Positions 8,964 through 17,332 of a stretch of 64,000 nt of DNA are shown here, piece by piece (within the stretch, counting starts at the first letter, position 1; each line of letters starts with the position of its first letter). The position numbers and the translations under genes were made by a program. The notes beneath the pieces are model-generated. The model was not told the origin of the DNA, ran no database searches, and saw only the letters and a program-made list of their open reading frames with translations. Source of the stretch: Sporomusaceae bacterium FL31 (lineage in GTDB: Bacteria; Bacillota; Negativicutes; DSM-1736; Dendrosporobacteraceae); contig BIFV01000008.1 in the NCBI GenBank assembly GCA_003990955.1, forward strand, positions 757,962-821,961. The letters are read 5' to 3'.

Positions 8964-9011
8964 TTGCATAGCGAAACCCCATACGCCCTGGTATGGGGTT
9001 TCGCTATGCAA
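8964..9011 (+). terminator. Long perfect hairpin ending the Fur-controlled unit
   Basis: 21-bp perfect stem (8964-8984 with 8991-9011) with a 6-nt loop, 3 bp after the small ORF stop. No T run follows directly (only CTTTTCC from about 9017), so it may act as a stabilising or processing element as much as a terminator. Confidence 0.55.
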
Positions 9012-9085
9012 CTTCGGCTTTTCCTATTGCTTCCCAGGCAAATATGGCATAAGATAATGAGTAAACTCAAAAAGGAGTGCTTGCG

Positions 9086-9712
9086 ATGTTTGGCATTACC
9101 CATTATGAAACGTTTTTACTTGCCGGGATTATTCTCAATATCACCCCTGGCTCGGATACTATCTATATATTGAGCCGAAGTATCTCCCAAGGCCGTACTG
9201 CCGGGTTTTATTCCGTTCTAGGAATCAGCTCTGGCATTGCCGTACACACCTTACTGGCGGCACTTGGGTTGTCAGCCATTTTAGCACAATCAGCGATGGC
9301 TTTTACACTCGTCAAATTAGCCGGCGCCGTTTACCTGGGTTATCTGGGAATCACAACCCTGCGAGCAAAAAACAGTCCGCTGGTTTTGGCTGCAACTACA
9401 GCCATCTCCAACAAAGATATTTACCTGCAAGGTTTGCTGACCAACGTCCTGAATCCCAAAGTAGCGCTGTTTTTTCTATCCTTACTGCCGCAATTCATCG
9501 ACCATCAAAACAGCTACGGCATTGTGCCCTTTATCCTGCTTGGCGTAACGTTCATTGTCACCGGCACACTTTGGTGCCTGGGTCTGGTTTTCTTCTCAGC
9601 AAACATCACCCGCTTTCTCCGGCAAAATACCCAGGCCAGCCATATGATGGACAAAATTTGCGGCGTTATTTATTTGCTGCTGGGAGTCAAGCTCTTATCA
9701 GTTGAACAATAA
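9086..9712 (+). CDS. LysE/RhtB-family amino acid exporter
   Basis: A 208-residue exporter of the RhtB branch. It starts MFGITHYETFLLAG, has the ITPGSDTIYILSRS motif after the first helix and a NPKVALFFLSLLPQF segment, both typical of homoserine/threonine/leucine exporters. About six membrane helices. AAAGGAG at 9071-9077 fits the ATG at 9086; the GTG at 9077 lies inside that site. It is a single gene ending a few bases before the converging zincin gene. Confidence 0.85.
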   Translation: MFGITHYETFLLAGIILNITPGSDTIYILSRSISQGRTAGFYSVLGISSGIAVHTLLAALGLSAILAQSAMAFTLVKLAGAVYLGYLGITTLRAKNSPLVLAATTAISNKDIYLQGLLTNVLNPKVALFFLSLLPQFIDHQNSYGIVPFILLGVTFIVTGTLWCLGLVFFSANITRFLRQNTQASHMMDKICGVIYLLLGVKLLSVEQ

Positions 9713-9720
9713 GCAGCAGG

Positions 9721-10560
9721 TTACTGCTTGCGCTGCTTATTCATATAACGCTCTACTTCTTGTGCAAACTCGGCCTGACTGATGCCAAAAGCCTGCCTAA
9801 AACTTTGTTCAGGATTATCGGATTGGTTAAATAGCCGGTAATATTCCAGCATCGCACCATAGCCACTACGTTGAATGAGCAAAGACGCTGCAATTCCAGC
9901 CGTTCGATAAGTTACCTCGGTGCCATAAACGTTGATAGCCTGATACCAGCCTGATGGTGTCTGCAGCTGATTCAAGTCAGGCAGCCGCTTGGCTTTCCGC
10001 AAGACATCCAACCATTTGCGATTGTAATTTTCAACACTGCCCTGACCTGATCGGGCAATAACGTGGGCAGCGATGACATCAGCCCAGCCCTCTGCCAGCC
10101 ACTGCACCTGATTGGTATAGTTGGGAGCAAAATCAAATTGATATTGATGAGTCATTTCATGAGCGATGTGATACATACGCTCAGAAGCGTTTGGTAAGGC
10201 AGCAATATTTGAAATGATAAGGTTATCCCGAGTCCAGCCCCGCGTCGTTTGGGCCCGTCTTTTCGCTTCAGCCGGACTTAACGCAAATTGTGCCTGTAAT
10301 TCCTTAGCATACTCGCGCTCATTCGCAGTCAGATAGATATTGACATCACGCTGGAGTCTGACACCATAGAGATCGAGAAAGTATCCTTCCAGCAAGTGAA
10401 CCCCTTGTCTGATGTCCTGGGCAGCCCCAGGCGAAACACCGGGACGGGCAATAATATTAACAGCACTGGCTTCCGAATTCACAGTTAGTGATGAAAACAC
10501 CCAAATCATCACTGTCAGTATAATAATTTGCATCCTTTTCACAATCCCAAACACAGCCAT
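9721..10560 (-). CDS. Secreted gluzincin-type metallopeptidase (peptidase MA-like)
   Basis: A 279-residue protein with an N-terminal signal peptide or anchor (hydrophobic up to ~AEASA near 35). A zinc site HEMTHQYQF (HExxH) is followed about 25 residues later by EGWADV, whose Glu is the third ligand of gluzincins. This resembles the peptidase-MA-like families of exported hydrolases. AGGAGGAAACC precedes the ATG at 10560, which is preferred to the in-frame start at 10584. The substrate is unknown. It sits alone between converging and unrelated genes. Confidence 0.7.
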   Translation of the reverse strand: MAVFGIVKRMQIIILTVMIWVFSSLTVNSEASAVNIIARPGVSPGAAQDIRQGVHLLEGYFLDLYGVRLQRDVNIYLTANEREYAKELQAQFALSPAEAKRRAQTTRGWTRDNLIISNIAALPNASERMYHIAHEMTHQYQFDFAPNYTNQVQWLAEGWADVIAAHVIARSGQGSVENYNRKWLDVLRKAKRLPDLNQLQTPSGWYQAINVYGTEVTYRTAGIAASLLIQRSGYGAMLEYYRLFNQSDNPEQSFRQAFGISQAEFAQEVERYMNKQRKQ

Positions 10561-10639
10561 ATGGTTTCCTCCTGCAGCATGCATTTACTAAGATATATTA
10601 TAACCTATCTTTGCCTATACTGAATAAATCAAATCACTA

Positions 10640-10683
10640 AAAAACAAAGCATAGGCTTGTCCGTTCGGACAAGCCTATGCTTT
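10640..10683 (-). terminator. Terminator of the DUF362 gene
   Basis: 18-bp perfect arms (10646-10663, 10666-10683) closing on a TTCG-type tetraloop, then a T-rich tract on the minus strand. Confidence 0.88.
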
Positions 10684-10684
10684 A

Positions 10685-11812
10685 TTAATGCTTACGAAAC
10701 CGCTTCGTCAATTTAAGTAATGTCCCATCCACCAAACTGACCGCATTAGCCGGACAAAGCTCCTGACAGCAATAACAGCGAATACATTCCCGGTAATCAA
10801 TAACCGCTTTACCATCAAGCATTTTTATGGCTTTTGGCGGACAATGTGCAGCGCAGGTACCGCAGGCGATACAGTGCTCGTCCACCTTAGGCTTAGCCGT
10901 AAACTGATTTTGGCTAAAATCAACCAACCAGCCCGGCAGGCGGCCTTCCAGACTTTCGAAATTACGCGGTTCTTTAAAATGATAGCGCAGGTGGCTGGCG
11001 CTGCCCACCAACTCAAGCTCCTGGAGCGAAGGAGACAACTTGGCCAGCAAGGCCGCTTGCGCAACAGGCATCTGTTCAGCCTTAAAGCCCATAATTTCTG
11101 CCATGACTAAATCAACAGCAAAACCACAAGTCCCTGCCAGCAGCAGTCCACTCTGAACAGGCTGTCCATTGCGTGGGCCAGCGCCCTCCATGCCAACAAT
11201 GCCATCCACAATCGATAAAACCGGCTTGATCCCGCCATATAAATCTACCAGCATCTGAGCAAAATCAGCTCTGCGTTTCATCCGCAAATGAAACTGAGCT
11301 TTATCAGGGCCAACAAAAAAACCAAATAAATTTTTAACCGCCCCGGTTACCCCCATAAAGGAATGAGTTTTCATCTTCGCCAACGAAATGACCTTATCCA
11401 CTTCCCGAAATACCTTGGCCACCATAAGCTTCTTCAAGATTACCCCATCAGGCAATAACAATTCGGTAGGTTCCTCAAAAGGAATGACCGCTACATCTTC
11501 TTCACGGCAGACCGCTAAAATCCCGCATTTCTCAGCCACCTTCAACGTATTCCCCAACCCCGGCGAATCACCAACTACAACCGTAGCCCCACAACTCTTC
11601 ACCAGCCGGATCACAGCCCGCACCACTTCCGGATGGGTGGTTACTGAAAGACCTTTGTCCACCCCTTCGAGCATGTTCGGCTTTACTAATACTCGCTCGC
11701 CAGGCTGTATATATGCGGACATGCCGCCTATATGGGCGAGTAATTCTGTTATGGCTTGCTCGACGATTTGGGTTTCGTATGAATTGGCTTGTACAACTGC
11801 TACTTTTGTCAT
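10685..11812 (-). CDS. DUF362 protein with C-terminal 2x[4Fe-4S] ferredoxin domain
   Basis: A 375-residue protein. The DUF362 domain (about 1-280) holds VLVKPNML near 45, and a SLAKMKTHSFMGVTGAVKN motif near 143-161. The C-terminal ferredoxin carries two clusters, CIACGTCAAHCPP and CIRCYCCQELCPA. Such proteins are common in anaerobes; their reaction is unknown. The first ~180 bp are repeated as a broken copy at 21583-21754, some 9.8 kb away in the same orientation, with the AT-rich island between. The start ATG at 11812 matches the one kept in the remnant. Confidence 0.85.
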   Translation of the reverse strand: MTKVAVVQANSYETQIVEQAITELLAHIGGMSAYIQPGERVLVKPNMLEGVDKGLSVTTHPEVVRAVIRLVKSCGATVVVGDSPGLGNTLKVAEKCGILAVCREEDVAVIPFEEPTELLLPDGVILKKLMVAKVFREVDKVISLAKMKTHSFMGVTGAVKNLFGFFVGPDKAQFHLRMKRRADFAQMLVDLYGGIKPVLSIVDGIVGMEGAGPRNGQPVQSGLLLAGTCGFAVDLVMAEIMGFKAEQMPVAQAALLAKLSPSLQELELVGSASHLRYHFKEPRNFESLEGRLPGWLVDFSQNQFTAKPKVDEHCIACGTCAAHCPPKAIKMLDGKAVIDYRECIRCYCCQELCPANAVSLVDGTLLKLTKRFRKH

Positions 11813-11869
11813 GGATATAGAACTCGCATTAGTTATTCCCCCATAAGTTTGAATCTGTAAAGAATTAGA

Positions 11870-12643
11870 TCACAACGTTATTGTTCCATTTTTTATGTGA
11901 TATTCTATATTTGCCCTTTGGCAAAATTTAGTCACTATTTCTGCTTGCTCATTATAAAACTCTTTGTGAAGTTTATATGCTGTGATATCTTTGCTATAAT
12001 TTGTTCTACCAAAAATAATCTTATCCGTAAAACTAACTGCTTCAAGTATTCCATTAATATCTTGTTTAATTATATTTGGAGTTGGATATGGTTCAATACT
12101 TACCCACGTTTTGCATCCAGCATCATGTAACTCACGAAGTCCTGCTAAACGTTCAATATAAGGAGCAGCTCCATGTTCAATCCGTTGCCTGTAGTCTTCA
12201 TCAAGAGAAACAAGCGTTATCCCATATTCGTTTTCTTTTGATAACTTCGCAAGCTCAATGGGAAGCCTACCCTTAGTAAGTACTGAACACTTTATTCCAG
12301 CACCATTTGCCTTGTGTATGACCTTAAGCGTTAATGTTTCTATATCAGCATATCCATACATAAATGGATCAGTGGTAAAACAAAGATGCAATGAGGTTAT
12401 TTTATCTTTAAATTTCGGAATTTCTTTATCTAAAAGTTCAAGTGTGTTTTCGACAATTAAAGGCTTCATCCACTCTTCATATGACTTTACTTTGCCAAAG
12501 CGTTTAGCCAATAAATATGCATAGCAAGGATACATACATCCGTGTGAGCACCCTTGAATATGGTTTATTGTGTAATCGCCATATTCAACATTCGTTTTGT
12601 AGATGAGCGATTTTCTGCGAATAAAATTCACTACCCTTTTCAT
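11870..12643 (-). CDS. Radical SAM protein, spore-photolyase-like, partner of TcmP
   Basis: A 257-residue protein with an N-terminal three-Cys motif QGCSHGCMYPCYAY. The spacing is C-x3-C-x3-C, one residue longer than the canonical CxxxCxxC of radical SAM enzymes. Later segments (SLHLCFTTDPFMYGY, SVLTKGR, TLVSLDEDYRQRIEHGA, WVSIEPYPTPN) resemble the spore photoproduct lyase and phage Gp37/Gp68-like families. The ATG at 12643 overlaps the TcmP stop as ATGA and has AAGGTGG upstream, so the two are translated together. Function is unknown; a DNA-directed or nucleotide-directed radical reaction is an inference. Confidence 0.7.
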   Translation of the reverse strand: MKRVVNFIRRKSLIYKTNVEYGDYTINHIQGCSHGCMYPCYAYLLAKRFGKVKSYEEWMKPLIVENTLELLDKEIPKFKDKITSLHLCFTTDPFMYGYADIETLTLKVIHKANGAGIKCSVLTKGRLPIELAKLSKENEYGITLVSLDEDYRQRIEHGAAPYIERLAGLRELHDAGCKTWVSIEPYPTPNIIKQDINGILEAVSFTDKIIFGRTNYSKDITAYKLHKEFYNEQAEIVTKFCQRANIEYHIKNGTITL

Positions 12644-13839
12644 GACAACCACCTTATTGAGACTTTCTGTCCCTTCTCTTCAGATAAAAATGTTGTCGGC
12701 TTTCCATTTTCGGTTTTATCTGGATCACGCATAACCCCAAGCCGGTTTTCTTTTATCAATTTCTTTATTCTATCTTTAACCGTAACAGTAGAACATATAG
12801 CACCATGCTTTACAAAGAAATTAGCAAGAACTTCATACAGAGATATCCAATCCTTATGAAACGATAAATGTTCTAGTATTTTTCCCGCAATGTCGTCTCC
12901 GTCAACCATTTGGCTATCATAGTTTTCTTCCCAAAGTAATAATTGCCCACTATTTTGAATGTTTTGCAAAGCCTGCCACCGATTATAAATATTATTAACC
13001 ATAAGCAAACAACCATCTTTATGGTTTGTTGCATGAATCATTCGATATTTGGGCCGATGCCCCTTTTTTATCCTTAATGGCATATTTAGCACATATGCAT
13101 AGTTTTCACTAATGCGTGTACAGTATTTTTTCGCAAATAACGCTTCCGCTTCATAGCCATTAATTTTTTTCCTTTTATAGTCCCTAATAATCTCTTGCCA
13201 ATAATCTCCACCCGCTATTTCATTAAGCTCTCCAACAGATTTCTTCGAAGCATCCATTCTGGTAGAGTCATATTCAATAAGATCATCAAAGTCAGCAATA
13301 TCATATGTCATTCCCATAGCATGGCAAGCCTCTCGTACAAAACCAAAAGAATTCAGGTTAATAAGCAACTCAATAGAGTTAAATCTCCCCTTTGCAAAGC
13401 GACTAAATAAAGAGGATTGTAATGCTTTAATCCCATATGGATCGATATATAAGAACACATTACACCCAGGCTTGCTAGACAGATATTTTTCAATTTCATC
13501 TTCATATTTACCGGATATGATTTGTATCCCCGAATATTTTTCAAGATTTTGTGTTAAATCCGAAGCATAATTCATGTCTATAAAACAAGTATGAATATTA
13601 ACGTTTTTCATTTTAGTACTAGTCAGACATTCATTAATTATTTCAAGCGCAATCATAGGCGATCCAGGTTTTCCGTCTTCAAACTTTCCCTTACCTGCGA
13701 AACAATCAACATAAACAAGCGGCTTATATGTATGTAGTATCTTCGAAACATATGGCTTAAAATAGCAACCTAAGAGTTCATCTTTTACTTCAGACCAAGG
13801 TTTCTTTTCTCGGAAAAAATCATCATTCTTTTTTGCCAT
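12640..13839 (-). CDS. tcmP: Three-Cys-motif partner protein TcmP
   Basis: A 399-residue protein that matches my memory of the TcmP family, named for its constant pairing with three-Cys-motif radical-SAM-like proteins. Recognisable parts are VDCFAGKGKFEDG (near 44-56), FLYIDPYGIKALQ (near 130), LINLNSFGF and a GHRPKYRMIHATNH segment near 265; the FAG-G and DPYG motifs recall Rossmann methyltransferases. A winged-helix-like C-terminus ends the protein. ATG at 13839 has AAAGGT upstream. It is directly followed by the radical SAM gene with a 4-bp overlap, which supports the call. Confidence 0.75.
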   Translation of the reverse strand: MAKKNDDFFREKKPWSEVKDELLGCYFKPYVSKILHTYKPLVYVDCFAGKGKFEDGKPGSPMIALEIINECLTSTKMKNVNIHTCFIDMNYASDLTQNLEKYSGIQIISGKYEDEIEKYLSSKPGCNVFLYIDPYGIKALQSSLFSRFAKGRFNSIELLINLNSFGFVREACHAMGMTYDIADFDDLIEYDSTRMDASKKSVGELNEIAGGDYWQEIIRDYKRKKINGYEAEALFAKKYCTRISENYAYVLNMPLRIKKGHRPKYRMIHATNHKDGCLLMVNNIYNRWQALQNIQNSGQLLLWEENYDSQMVDGDDIAGKILEHLSFHKDWISLYEVLANFFVKHGAICSTVTVKDRIKKLIKENRLGVMRDPDKTENGKPTTFLSEEKGQKVSIRWLS

Positions 13840-13970
13840 AACACCCGACCTTTCATTACTCCAACATAACAACTTAAGTAGTGAAACTACATAGACCAGG
13901 CACTGTTTATAATTAGCAAATAGACAATTTATATTTTTGAATGTCTTCCATAAAGATGAATTTTCTTCTA

Positions 13971-15200
13971 TTACATAACACCGTTATAATCTTCAAAATA
14001 TGTTTTATATTCTATACTTAGTTGACTCTCAGGAAATAAAAATGCATACAAGTCAACAAAATAATCATCTGTCATACTTGCAATATAATCCACAACAATA
14101 TCATTAGGCTCAATTTGCACATAGCCACGTTCCCTATGCCTATAATAGTTGTAAAGAATCGAATAATTAATATGATGTTTAAATATTGGTGATTGATATT
14201 TTTTTGAATATACATCATCCAATAGTTTATCATAAACTCTTGACATCATTGGTTTTATTTTATTATCGTATGCATAGTCGATTTCTGGATCGCGATATAT
14301 TAGCCTATTATTTTCTTCCTTTAGCTTACAAAAGTCATAGTAAACTTCATCATCAATTTTGAGAAAATTTTGTCCTAAACTATTTTTTACAACATTTATA
14401 ATCATATTTTTTACAATTTCGCTATTACTTGTTCCTAATGCTGCATTATGCTTAAACCTATCTTTAGAGTATTTTCTAGTTCGAGCTGCATCTTGCCTAT
14501 CCTTGCCAACATAGGCGATCATATCGCTAATCCTCACTACACAGCCTTCAAGAGTACATGGCGTTAATTTAGCAATTTCATCTTTATTTGTATAACAAGC
14601 TTCCACCTTTTTATCAAACTCGTCAAAATCATAAGGTGGTATTGGCTGGTAATGTGAAAAAGCTTTTTCACCATTATGACAAAGTATTCCATCTAAAGTT
14701 TGCAGTGTCAGATTGCTATTAGTTATAGTTTGTAGCACTCGAACACTATGTACATTATGATTAAAAAAACGTTTTGTATTCGCATTATACTTTTCACTTA
14801 GGTATGTTTCCCCAACATGTCCAAATGGAGTATGCCCCATATCATGTCCTATAGCAATTGCCTCAATTAAATCTAAATTTAAATTTAATGATTGTCCAAT
14901 TGTCCTAGCAATTCTGGAAACCAGTTGTACATGTAAACTTCTCCGCGTAATATCATCATTTTTATAAAAAGAAAAAACTTGAGTCTTATCTGCATACCGA
15001 TTGTAAAATATATTGTGTAATATTCTATCAACGTCAATAGTAAAAGCTGATTTACAATAATCTTCAGAGGCCTTACGCGAGTATTTTGTTATATAGTCCG
15101 AATCTTTCGTTGCGAAATCGGATAAACCTTTATTCCGCATTTCTCTTTGTTTCACTAGTACTTCAACTTGCCACTCTTCAAATTCAAAGAAGTTACTCAT
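13971..15200 (-). CDS. dGTPase-like HD-domain dNTP triphosphohydrolase
   Basis: A 409-residue member of the deoxyguanosinetriphosphate triphosphohydrolase family, which splits dNTPs to nucleoside and triphosphate. The HD site is visible: SLHVQLVSRIAR (H90), AIGHDMGHTPFGHVGE (H119-D120), FNHNVHSVRVL and the later RISDMIAYVGKD Asp. Length fits the short dGTPase-like group. GGAGGGAACAA precedes the ATG. It lies ~130 bp upstream of tcmP on the same strand, so may be co-transcribed. Phage-defence dNTPases of this fold are known; a defence role here is inference from context. Confidence 0.8.
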   Translation of the reverse strand: MSNFFEFEEWQVEVLVKQREMRNKGLSDFATKDSDYITKYSRKASEDYCKSAFTIDVDRILHNIFYNRYADKTQVFSFYKNDDITRRSLHVQLVSRIARTIGQSLNLNLDLIEAIAIGHDMGHTPFGHVGETYLSEKYNANTKRFFNHNVHSVRVLQTITNSNLTLQTLDGILCHNGEKAFSHYQPIPPYDFDEFDKKVEACYTNKDEIAKLTPCTLEGCVVRISDMIAYVGKDRQDAARTRKYSKDRFKHNAALGTSNSEIVKNMIINVVKNSLGQNFLKIDDEVYYDFCKLKEENNRLIYRDPEIDYAYDNKIKPMMSRVYDKLLDDVYSKKYQSPIFKHHINYSILYNYYRHRERGYVQIEPNDIVVDYIASMTDDYFVDLYAFLFPESQLSIEYKTYFEDYNGVM

Positions 15201-15297
15201 TTGTTCCCTCCTACATTGCTAGAATATACTAGAATATATTTTTATTCCTGCTTACCCCTTAATTTACCATTTATATTCCCACTTACAAGATAAAACC

Positions 15298-15326
15298 CCT
15301 GCTATATTTATACAAAATATAGCAGG
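15298..15326 (-). terminator. Terminator-like hairpin of the dispersed CCTGC family
   Basis: 12-bp perfect stem CCTGCTATATTT/AAATATAGCAGG with a 5-nt loop; followed by TTTT on the minus strand. Close relatives stand at 47837, 50912 and 52649. Confidence 0.6.
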
Positions 15327-15537
15327 AGCCACTTTGTTCCTGAGAAACTAATTTCAAATCCTCAATATCTTGTTTCAAAACTGAATCTGATTTTTACGCA
15401 CCTTTTTCTTTTCGAGAAAAGGATTATTATTGATACCTTTCCTCTTTAAGCATTTTTGTAATTATTATTGCAGTTATCTTTCCTTTTTCACGATATCTAC
15501 ATCGGCTGCCTCTTCTACTGCCTTAATATCTTCCGAT

Positions 15538-15572
15538 GATATGTGACTATATAACTTATATAGTCACATATC
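15538..15572. repeat. 35-bp palindrome
   Basis: 17-bp arms (15538-15554 and 15556-15572) are exact reverse complements around one central base; the inner sequence contains GTGACTATATAA. It could be an operator, an IS end or a cruciform site. Confidence 0.7.
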
Positions 15573-15689
15573 AAGTAATTCAAGTAAATTTTTTACTTGA
15601 TAAATAGCCAAGTTTTTTCGAGTCATACTATAAGTTCTTAAACCAAACACCTGTGTGGTAGTTTATTTTAAACGCGCTTTACTAATGTC

Positions 15690-16163
15690 CTAAAGAACAA
15701 TACTTGAAAAATCATGCTGAAGTACTCGAGGTTTTCTATATGAAAAGCTTAACAAATTCCATTTTTGGTACTCTAGCTCAATTTCAGGATAAAAATTCTG
15801 AAAGATATATTTCATAAATTTACTAAAGCAAATAGGTTCATCAACGTGGAGTCTGGTCTCGTAGTTTTGAGTGTGCATATGTACTAATGGATGCTTTTCA
15901 GTCTCTTTCTCAGCGTCAAAATCTATTCTTATAGGGCTACGCATTATTACCTTATCCATCCACTTAGGATCGGTCATAAAATCCTCATATTGATTTTGTG
16001 GTGTAAAAACATCTGTGAGACTAGTATCATTAATATAAGGAGCTGGCCACCATAAATGACTATGATTAATCAGATTTTGTCCGTTAAAACTTAGTGAAGA
16101 CCGAATGATAGAGCCATCAAACAATAAAGCAGAGGGACGTTCATTTTGCTTCACATCTCTCAT
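15690..16163 (-). pseudogene. DUF2290-like protein, 5'-truncated by a repeat element
   Basis: The 157-codon frame resembles the C-terminal two thirds of DUF2290 proteins (RSPIRIDFDAE, HPLVHMHTQNYETRLHVD, FMKYIFQNFYPEI). Its first ~15 codons (MRDVKQNERPSALL) are encoded by the left arm of a GGGACGTTC palindromic repeat, and no ribosome site precedes the ATG. Family members are usually longer than 200 residues. The simplest reading is that the repeat replaced the gene start. The family call is from memory and moderate. Confidence 0.5.
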
Positions 16164-16198
16164 GTAGTGAGAAGCAATAAGAACGTCCCCTGGCTTCT
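16128..16198. repeat. GGGACGTTC palindromic repeat, copy A
   Basis: Imperfect ~65-70-bp inverted repeat: GGGACGTTCATTTTGCTTC ... GAAGCAATAAGAACGTCCC. Nearly the same sequence occurs at 30000-30066 and 35872-35933. Confidence 0.8.
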
Positions 16199-16249
16199 TA
16201 TTACAAGTATCTCTGTGTTTTGCTAATACATTCTGTCCCTCTGTCCCTG

Positions 16250-16597
16250 TTAAATATCTGCATCTGTTGCAAAAGCCTCCGCACCTATTGGTGAAATTGT
16301 GACAAAAAGGCGCAAGACATCTTCGCGGCTGTTTATAACCTGCAGGCTTTCCTGCCCATCAACCTGCATTAACTCGCCCACCTGCAACGAGGTTTCATTG
16401 CCATCTGTGACAACCTTGGCATTACCCTCTAGGACCTGCAGGAGAAGAGTGGATTCTAGATGTGTGTGTCCTGGCAGTATTGCCCCTTTTGCAATGTTCA
16501 GTATAAAGGCAATTACATTATCACTTTTGAAAATCATTCGCTTGGCGATTTTTTTCTGAGGCTCATGGAAATAATCATTGAAAATAAACTTGTTCAT
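16250..16597 (-). CDS. Small cupin-domain protein
   Basis: A 115-residue single-domain cupin. The first metal motif is PGHTHLESTLLLQVLEG (His, His, Glu pattern); the second half (VGELMQVDGQESLQVINS) lacks the usual second-motif His, so metal binding may be incomplete. TAAAGGAGGATTTATCT precedes the ATG. It stands alone between a repeat-damaged gene and a gap. Ligand and role are unknown. Confidence 0.7.
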   Translation of the reverse strand: MNKFIFNDYFHEPQKKIAKRMIFKSDNVIAFILNIAKGAILPGHTHLESTLLLQVLEGNAKVVTDGNETSLQVGELMQVDGQESLQVINSREDVLRLFVTISPIGAEAFATDADI

Positions 16598-16939
16598 AGA
16601 TAAATCCTCCTTTAATTTTAGATTTTAATATACCCTAATTGAGGCATATATAACTAATCTCTTTTCTGCAAAATGTTCGAATATCTTATAAGGAAACAAC
16701 CATCAGGATGCCAAAGGATGATATCGAGCTTTGGTGCTACCTTTATTCCAGACACCACCTGATTTCAAAGGCAGGCGTTTCTTTTTTGCCGTTTATATTC
16801 TATTCAGTCCTTATTCCTATGAACCTTTTTCAATGGTTTATCATAGGTCCATAAATGAAATCAGAAATAATATTGACATAAAGAACGTCCATACTATCCT
16901 AACGATCTCGAATTACTAAAGTAATGAAAATCCATAAAG
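16598..16939. other. 342-bp gap, nothing recognised
   Basis: AT-rich, with no frame that has both a ribosome site and family resemblance. A TATATT-like -10 for the cupin gene may lie near 16630 on the minus strand. Confidence 0.4.
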
Positions 16940-17209
16940 TTAGCTATCTGTTTTAATGGCTTCTTCAAATACTTTACGTACAATATCTTTTGTAGTGCCA
17001 CCTTCAAAAATTTTACGCTTTTCTACATAATAAGTTGGAACATAATAATAGTCGTATTGCTTTGCAATTGCAGGAGCCTTCTCTTCGTCAATGATTTCCA
17101 CTTTAATATCGTTATATTTCGGATTCTCTTGCTTTACTTCATCAATCCAATCAATTGCTCTTTTACAATGTGGGCACCAATCTGTTATAAGTACAGTAAC
17201 ACTTTTCAT
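16940..17209 (-). CDS. Glutaredoxin-like thiol-disulfide protein
   Basis: An 89-residue thioredoxin-fold protein with the active site DWCPHCKRA near residue 12 and the cis-Pro segment YYVPTYYVEKRK near 57. CPHC is the DsbA-type dithiol sequence but there is no signal peptide, so a cytoplasmic electron-transfer or detoxification role is likely. AAAGGTGG precedes the ATG. Single gene. Confidence 0.8.
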   Translation of the reverse strand: MKSVTVLITDWCPHCKRAIDWIDEVKQENPKYNDIKVEIIDEEKAPAIAKQYDYYYVPTYYVEKRKIFEGGTTKDIVRKVFEEAIKTDS

Positions 17210-17254
17210 AAGTCTACCACCTTTCTTTTAATTGCATCATTACCTTCTAACTGT

Positions 17255-17310
17255 GTGTCGCGGGGACAGTTCCTGTGACACAGGTAAATTTCCCCTTAGC
17301 TTAGTATTCC
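17255..17310. repeat. TGTCAC...GTGACA repeat, copy 1
   Basis: Palindrome GTGTCGCGGGGACAGTTC...GTGACAC followed by a tail with TTTCCCCTTAG and AGTATTCC. The same palindrome plus tail occurs at 33981 and 46932, in the same orientation. Confidence 0.7.
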
Positions 17311-17332
17311 TTTTAGATAAACGCCCACATAC

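Larger units (their letters stand above)
15201..15689. other. Gene-poor stretch with hairpins and a coding remnant
   Basis: This ~490-bp AT-rich stretch holds a terminator hairpin (15298-15326), a 35-bp near-perfect palindrome (15538-15572) followed by a smaller one (15580-15600, TCAAGTAA/TTACTTGA), and a minus-strand frame without start codon around 15475-15537 that reads SSEDIKAVEEAADVDIVKK and ends in TAA. The last looks like the C-terminal scrap of a lost gene. Nothing else is recognised. Confidence 0.5.

Noticed and set aside
8964..9173. 69-codon plus frame before the LysE/RhtB gene
   Set aside because: It starts inside the long hairpin and overlaps the real gene in another frame.
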